Shown piece by piece: positions 61,150 to 64,000 of a stretch of DNA of 64,000 nucleotides (its first letter is position 1; every line of letters starts with the position of its first letter). Position numbers and translations under genes: made by a program. Origin of the DNA: Marthasterias glacialis (Eukaryota; Echinodermata; Asteroidea; Forcipulatida; Asteriidae); the NCBI GenBank assembly GCA_911728455.2, contig OU452226.1, positions 17,811,938-17,875,937 on the forward strand. Reading direction: 5' to 3'. Under the pieces are notes generated by a model. The model saw only the letters and a program-made list of their open reading frames with translations, was not told the origin of the DNA and ran no database searches.

Positions 61150-64000
61150 AAGGTAGTGAATGTCCTCTGGCCAAGCCGTTACGTTTTAAGTCCACCAGAA
61201 GAAACAAATTCTTCACAAAAATGTTAGTCCAAGGTTCATGATGATGGTGGAAATGTTCAACAGTTCTGTCAGGGGATGGATGAAGAACACCAAAATCGGC
61301 TGATGGGGACTTGAAGGTCATTCTTGGCACTGGATCCAGGGTCAGTCACATGTCACCCATCATGTTTGTCAGTCTGGGAACTAGGCGGTCCAAACAAGCC
61401 CAGCATTAGGTGGATGCTGCTGGACAATCAGGAGCTCAGTCAAGGCTTCATGCCCAGGTCACTGTTGCATTAAACAGGGGTGGAACTTCTTGGTGAGATC
61501 TAGAACTTTCTGGCAATTTTCTGGATCTCAATCATATTAAAGTAAAACAAACAACATATAAAAAGGAGAGCAAAAGTATATCAACAATAAAAGGAAAATA
61601 CTATGAATACTCAATGCAAATTGGAACACATCAGAACGATTAAATGTTTAATACCCAAGAAAAAAATCTACTTCTAATCTGTTCTTGTCTCCAGAACTGT
61701 CATGTTCTTTTGTCCCTAGAACTGAGTGGCAGATATGCCTGCATGGATTTCTAAAACTGGGTACACTACAGCTGTTTGAAACTACAACTAATTAATCCAA
61801 TTTATGGACACCGGGGAAAAATACCCAAACAATGCCAAATCGAAATCAAAATAAACTAGAGGGTTTAAGAGCCACAAGTGTTCAAAGTCAATTGGAATAA
61901 GCTAGAGTATCTTACATAGCATCATGTATTAGCTGTGTGCAGTCTTGCTGTATCTGGATGAAGTACAAACTGCTGGTGTGATCTATGCTATCGTAGCTTT
62001 GATTTTGTGAGAGTCCGTGAACAAACGTCTACTCAGTTCCGAGGTAGTGAATGTCCTTTGACCGAGCCGTTCTGTTTTAAGTCCACCAGAAGAAAACAAT
62101 TCTTCACAAAAATGTTAGTCCGAGGTTGATGATGATGGTGGAAATGTTCAACAGTTCTGCCAGGGGATGAATGAAGAAAAAACAAACGGCTGATGGGGGC
62201 TCGAAGGTCGTTCTTGGCACTGGATCCAGGGTCAGTCACATGTCACCCATCATGTTTGTCAGTCTGGGAACTAAGCGGTCCAAACAAGCACATCATTAGG
62301 TGGATGCTACTGGACAATCAGGAGCTCAGTCAAGGCTTCACGCCAAGGTCACTGTTGCATTAAACAGGCCGTGGAACTCCTTGGTGAGATCTCGCACTTT
62401 CTGGCAATTTTCTGGATCTCAATCATATTAAAGTAAAACAAACAAAAAATAAAAAGAAGAGCAAAAGTATATCAACAATAAAAAAAAAATACTATGAATA
62501 CTAAATGCAAATCGGAACACATTGGAATGATTAAATGTTTAACACACAAGAAAAAAAATCTACTTCTAATCTTTTCCTTTGTCTCCAGAACTGTCGTGTT
62601 CTTTTGTCCCTAGAACTGAGTGGCAGATATGCCTGAATGGATTTCTAAAACTGGGTACTCTACAGCTGTTTGAAACTACAACTAGATAATCCAATTTATG
62701 GACACCTGGGAAAAATACCCAAACAATGCCAAATCGGAAATCCAAAAAAAAACTGGAGGGTTTAAGAGCCACAAGAGTTCAAAGTCATTTGGAATAAGCT
62801 ACAGTTACTTACAAAGTATCTTGAATTAGCTGTGTGCAGTCTTGATCTATCTGGATGAAGTACAAACTGCTGGTGTGATCTATGCTATCGTAGCTTTGAT
62901 TTTGTGAGAGTCTGTGAACAAACGTATATCTCAGTTCCGAGGTAGTGAATGTCCTTTGACCGAGCCATTACATTTTAAGTCCACCAGAAGAAAACAATCC
63001 TTCACAAAAATGTTAGTCCATAGTTGATGATGATGGTGGAAATGTTCAACAGTTCTGCCAGGGGATTGATGAAGAAGACAAAAATCAGCTGATGGGGGCT
63101 CAAAGGTCGTTCTTGGCACTGGATCCAGGGTCAGTCACATGTCACTTATCATGCGTGTCAGTCTGGGAACTAGGCGGTCCAAACAAGCCCAGCATTAGGT
63201 GGATGCTACTGGACAATCAGGAGCTCAGTCAAGGCTTCACGCCAAGGTCACTGTTGCATTAAACAGGGGTGGATCTTCTTGGTGAGATCTCGCAATTTCT
63301 GGCATTTTTCTGGATCTCAATCATATTAAAGTAAAACAAACAAAAAATAAAAAGGAGAGCAAAAGTATATCAGCAATAAAAAAAAAATACTATGAATACT
63401 CAATGCAAATCGGAACACATCGGAACGATTAAATGTTTAACAACAAGAAAAAAATCTACTTCTAATCTGTTCCTTTGTCTCCAGAACTGTCGTGTTCTTT
63501 TGTGCCTAGAACTGAGTGGCAGATATGCCTGAATGGATTTCTAAAACTGGGTACTCTACAGCTGTTTGAAACTACAACTAATTAATCCAATTTATGGAAA
63601 CCTGGGAAAAATACCCAAACAATGCCAAATCGGAAATCAAAATAAACTAGAGGGTTTAAGAGCCACAAGTGTTCAAAGTCAATTGGAATAAGCTAGAGTA
63701 ACTTACAGAGCATCTTGTATTAGCTTTGTGCAGTCTTGATCTATCTGGATGAAGTACAAACTGCTGGTGTGATCTATGCTATAGTAGCTTTGATTTTGTG
63801 AGGGTCCGTGAACAAACGTATATCTCAGTTCTGAGGTAGGGAATGTCCTTTGACCGAGCCATTACATTTTAAGTCCACCAGAAGAAAACAATCCTTCACA
63901 AAAATGTTAGTCCATAGTTGATGTTGATGGTGGAAATGTTCAACAGTTCTGCCAGGGGATTGATGAAGAAGACAAAAATCAGCTGATGGGGGCTCGAAGG
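61150..64000 (-). repeat. ~895-bp tandem repeat, three units and a partial fourth
   Basis: The landmark AGGTAGTGAATGTCC recurs near 61,152, 62,041 and 62,940, and as AGGTAGGGAATGTCC near 63,835; spacings are 889-899 bp. Each unit contains, on the plus strand, AAGTCCACCAGAAGAAA, GATGATGGTGGAAATGTTCA, GGCACTGGATCCAGGGTCAG, GACAATCAGGAGCTCAGTCA, TCTGGATCTCAATCATATTA and AGAACTGAGTGGCAGATATG. On the minus strand each unit has an exon-like segment (HTSSLYFIQIDQDCTQLIQD) ending at a good splice donor (GTAAG). That segment is open upstream for about 45 codons in the units near 62,930 and 63,830, and frameshifted in the first. The product is not recognised. The array runs off the end of the window. 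Confidence 0.85.

Overview
The window looks like nuclear DNA of an animal, most likely a marine invertebrate. The base composition is AT-rich and no compact bacterial-type genes are present. A TTAGGG-type interstitial telomere motif occurs, canonical GT-AG introns interrupt a transposon-derived integrase, and most of the sequence is satellite DNA and decayed mobile elements. The species cannot be named from the sequence. No intact host gene, rRNA or tRNA gene and no CRISPR array could be supported.

Layout. (1) 1-10,780: tandem array of a ~186-bp unit, partly in higher-order blocks. (2) 10,826-13,040: two dispersed repeat families, A (~440-bp units) and B (long inverted repeats). (3) 13,381-13,420: telomere-like motif. 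(4) 13,905-15,985: repeat segment C. (5) 17,286-37,017: ~63 tandem copies of a 311-bp satellite with clear higher-order structure. Nearly every unit carries a CRE palindrome joined to a YY1-like site, and many carry a perfect 22-bp palindrome. (6) 37,018-43,260: mixed low-complexity DNA, a SINE candidate, repeat family D and a frameshifted pseudogene. (7) 43,262-53,820: modules A, B, a diverged ~186-bp array, A and C in the same orientation as in the first 17 kb, so the two ends of the window are paralogous. A 962-bp TA-flanked inverted-repeat element sits among them. (8) 53,821-57,610: small duplications and minisatellites. (9) 57,678-60,930, minus strand: a gag-like pseudogene, an integrase interrupted by three GT-AG introns, a second decayed gypsy-type integrase and a PHD-finger fragment. 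(10) 61,150-64,000: tandem ~895-bp units running off the window.

How it fits together. The window is a repeat-rich domain built by satellite amplification, segmental duplication of composite modules, and inverted-repeat and integrase-bearing elements. The two signals most worth following are the 311-bp satellite with its regularly spaced transcription-factor-like sites, and the intron-bearing integrase with no reverse transcriptase between it and the neighbouring gag-like sequence. The second suggests either a Ginger-type cut-and-paste element or a host gene derived from a retroelement, now decayed.
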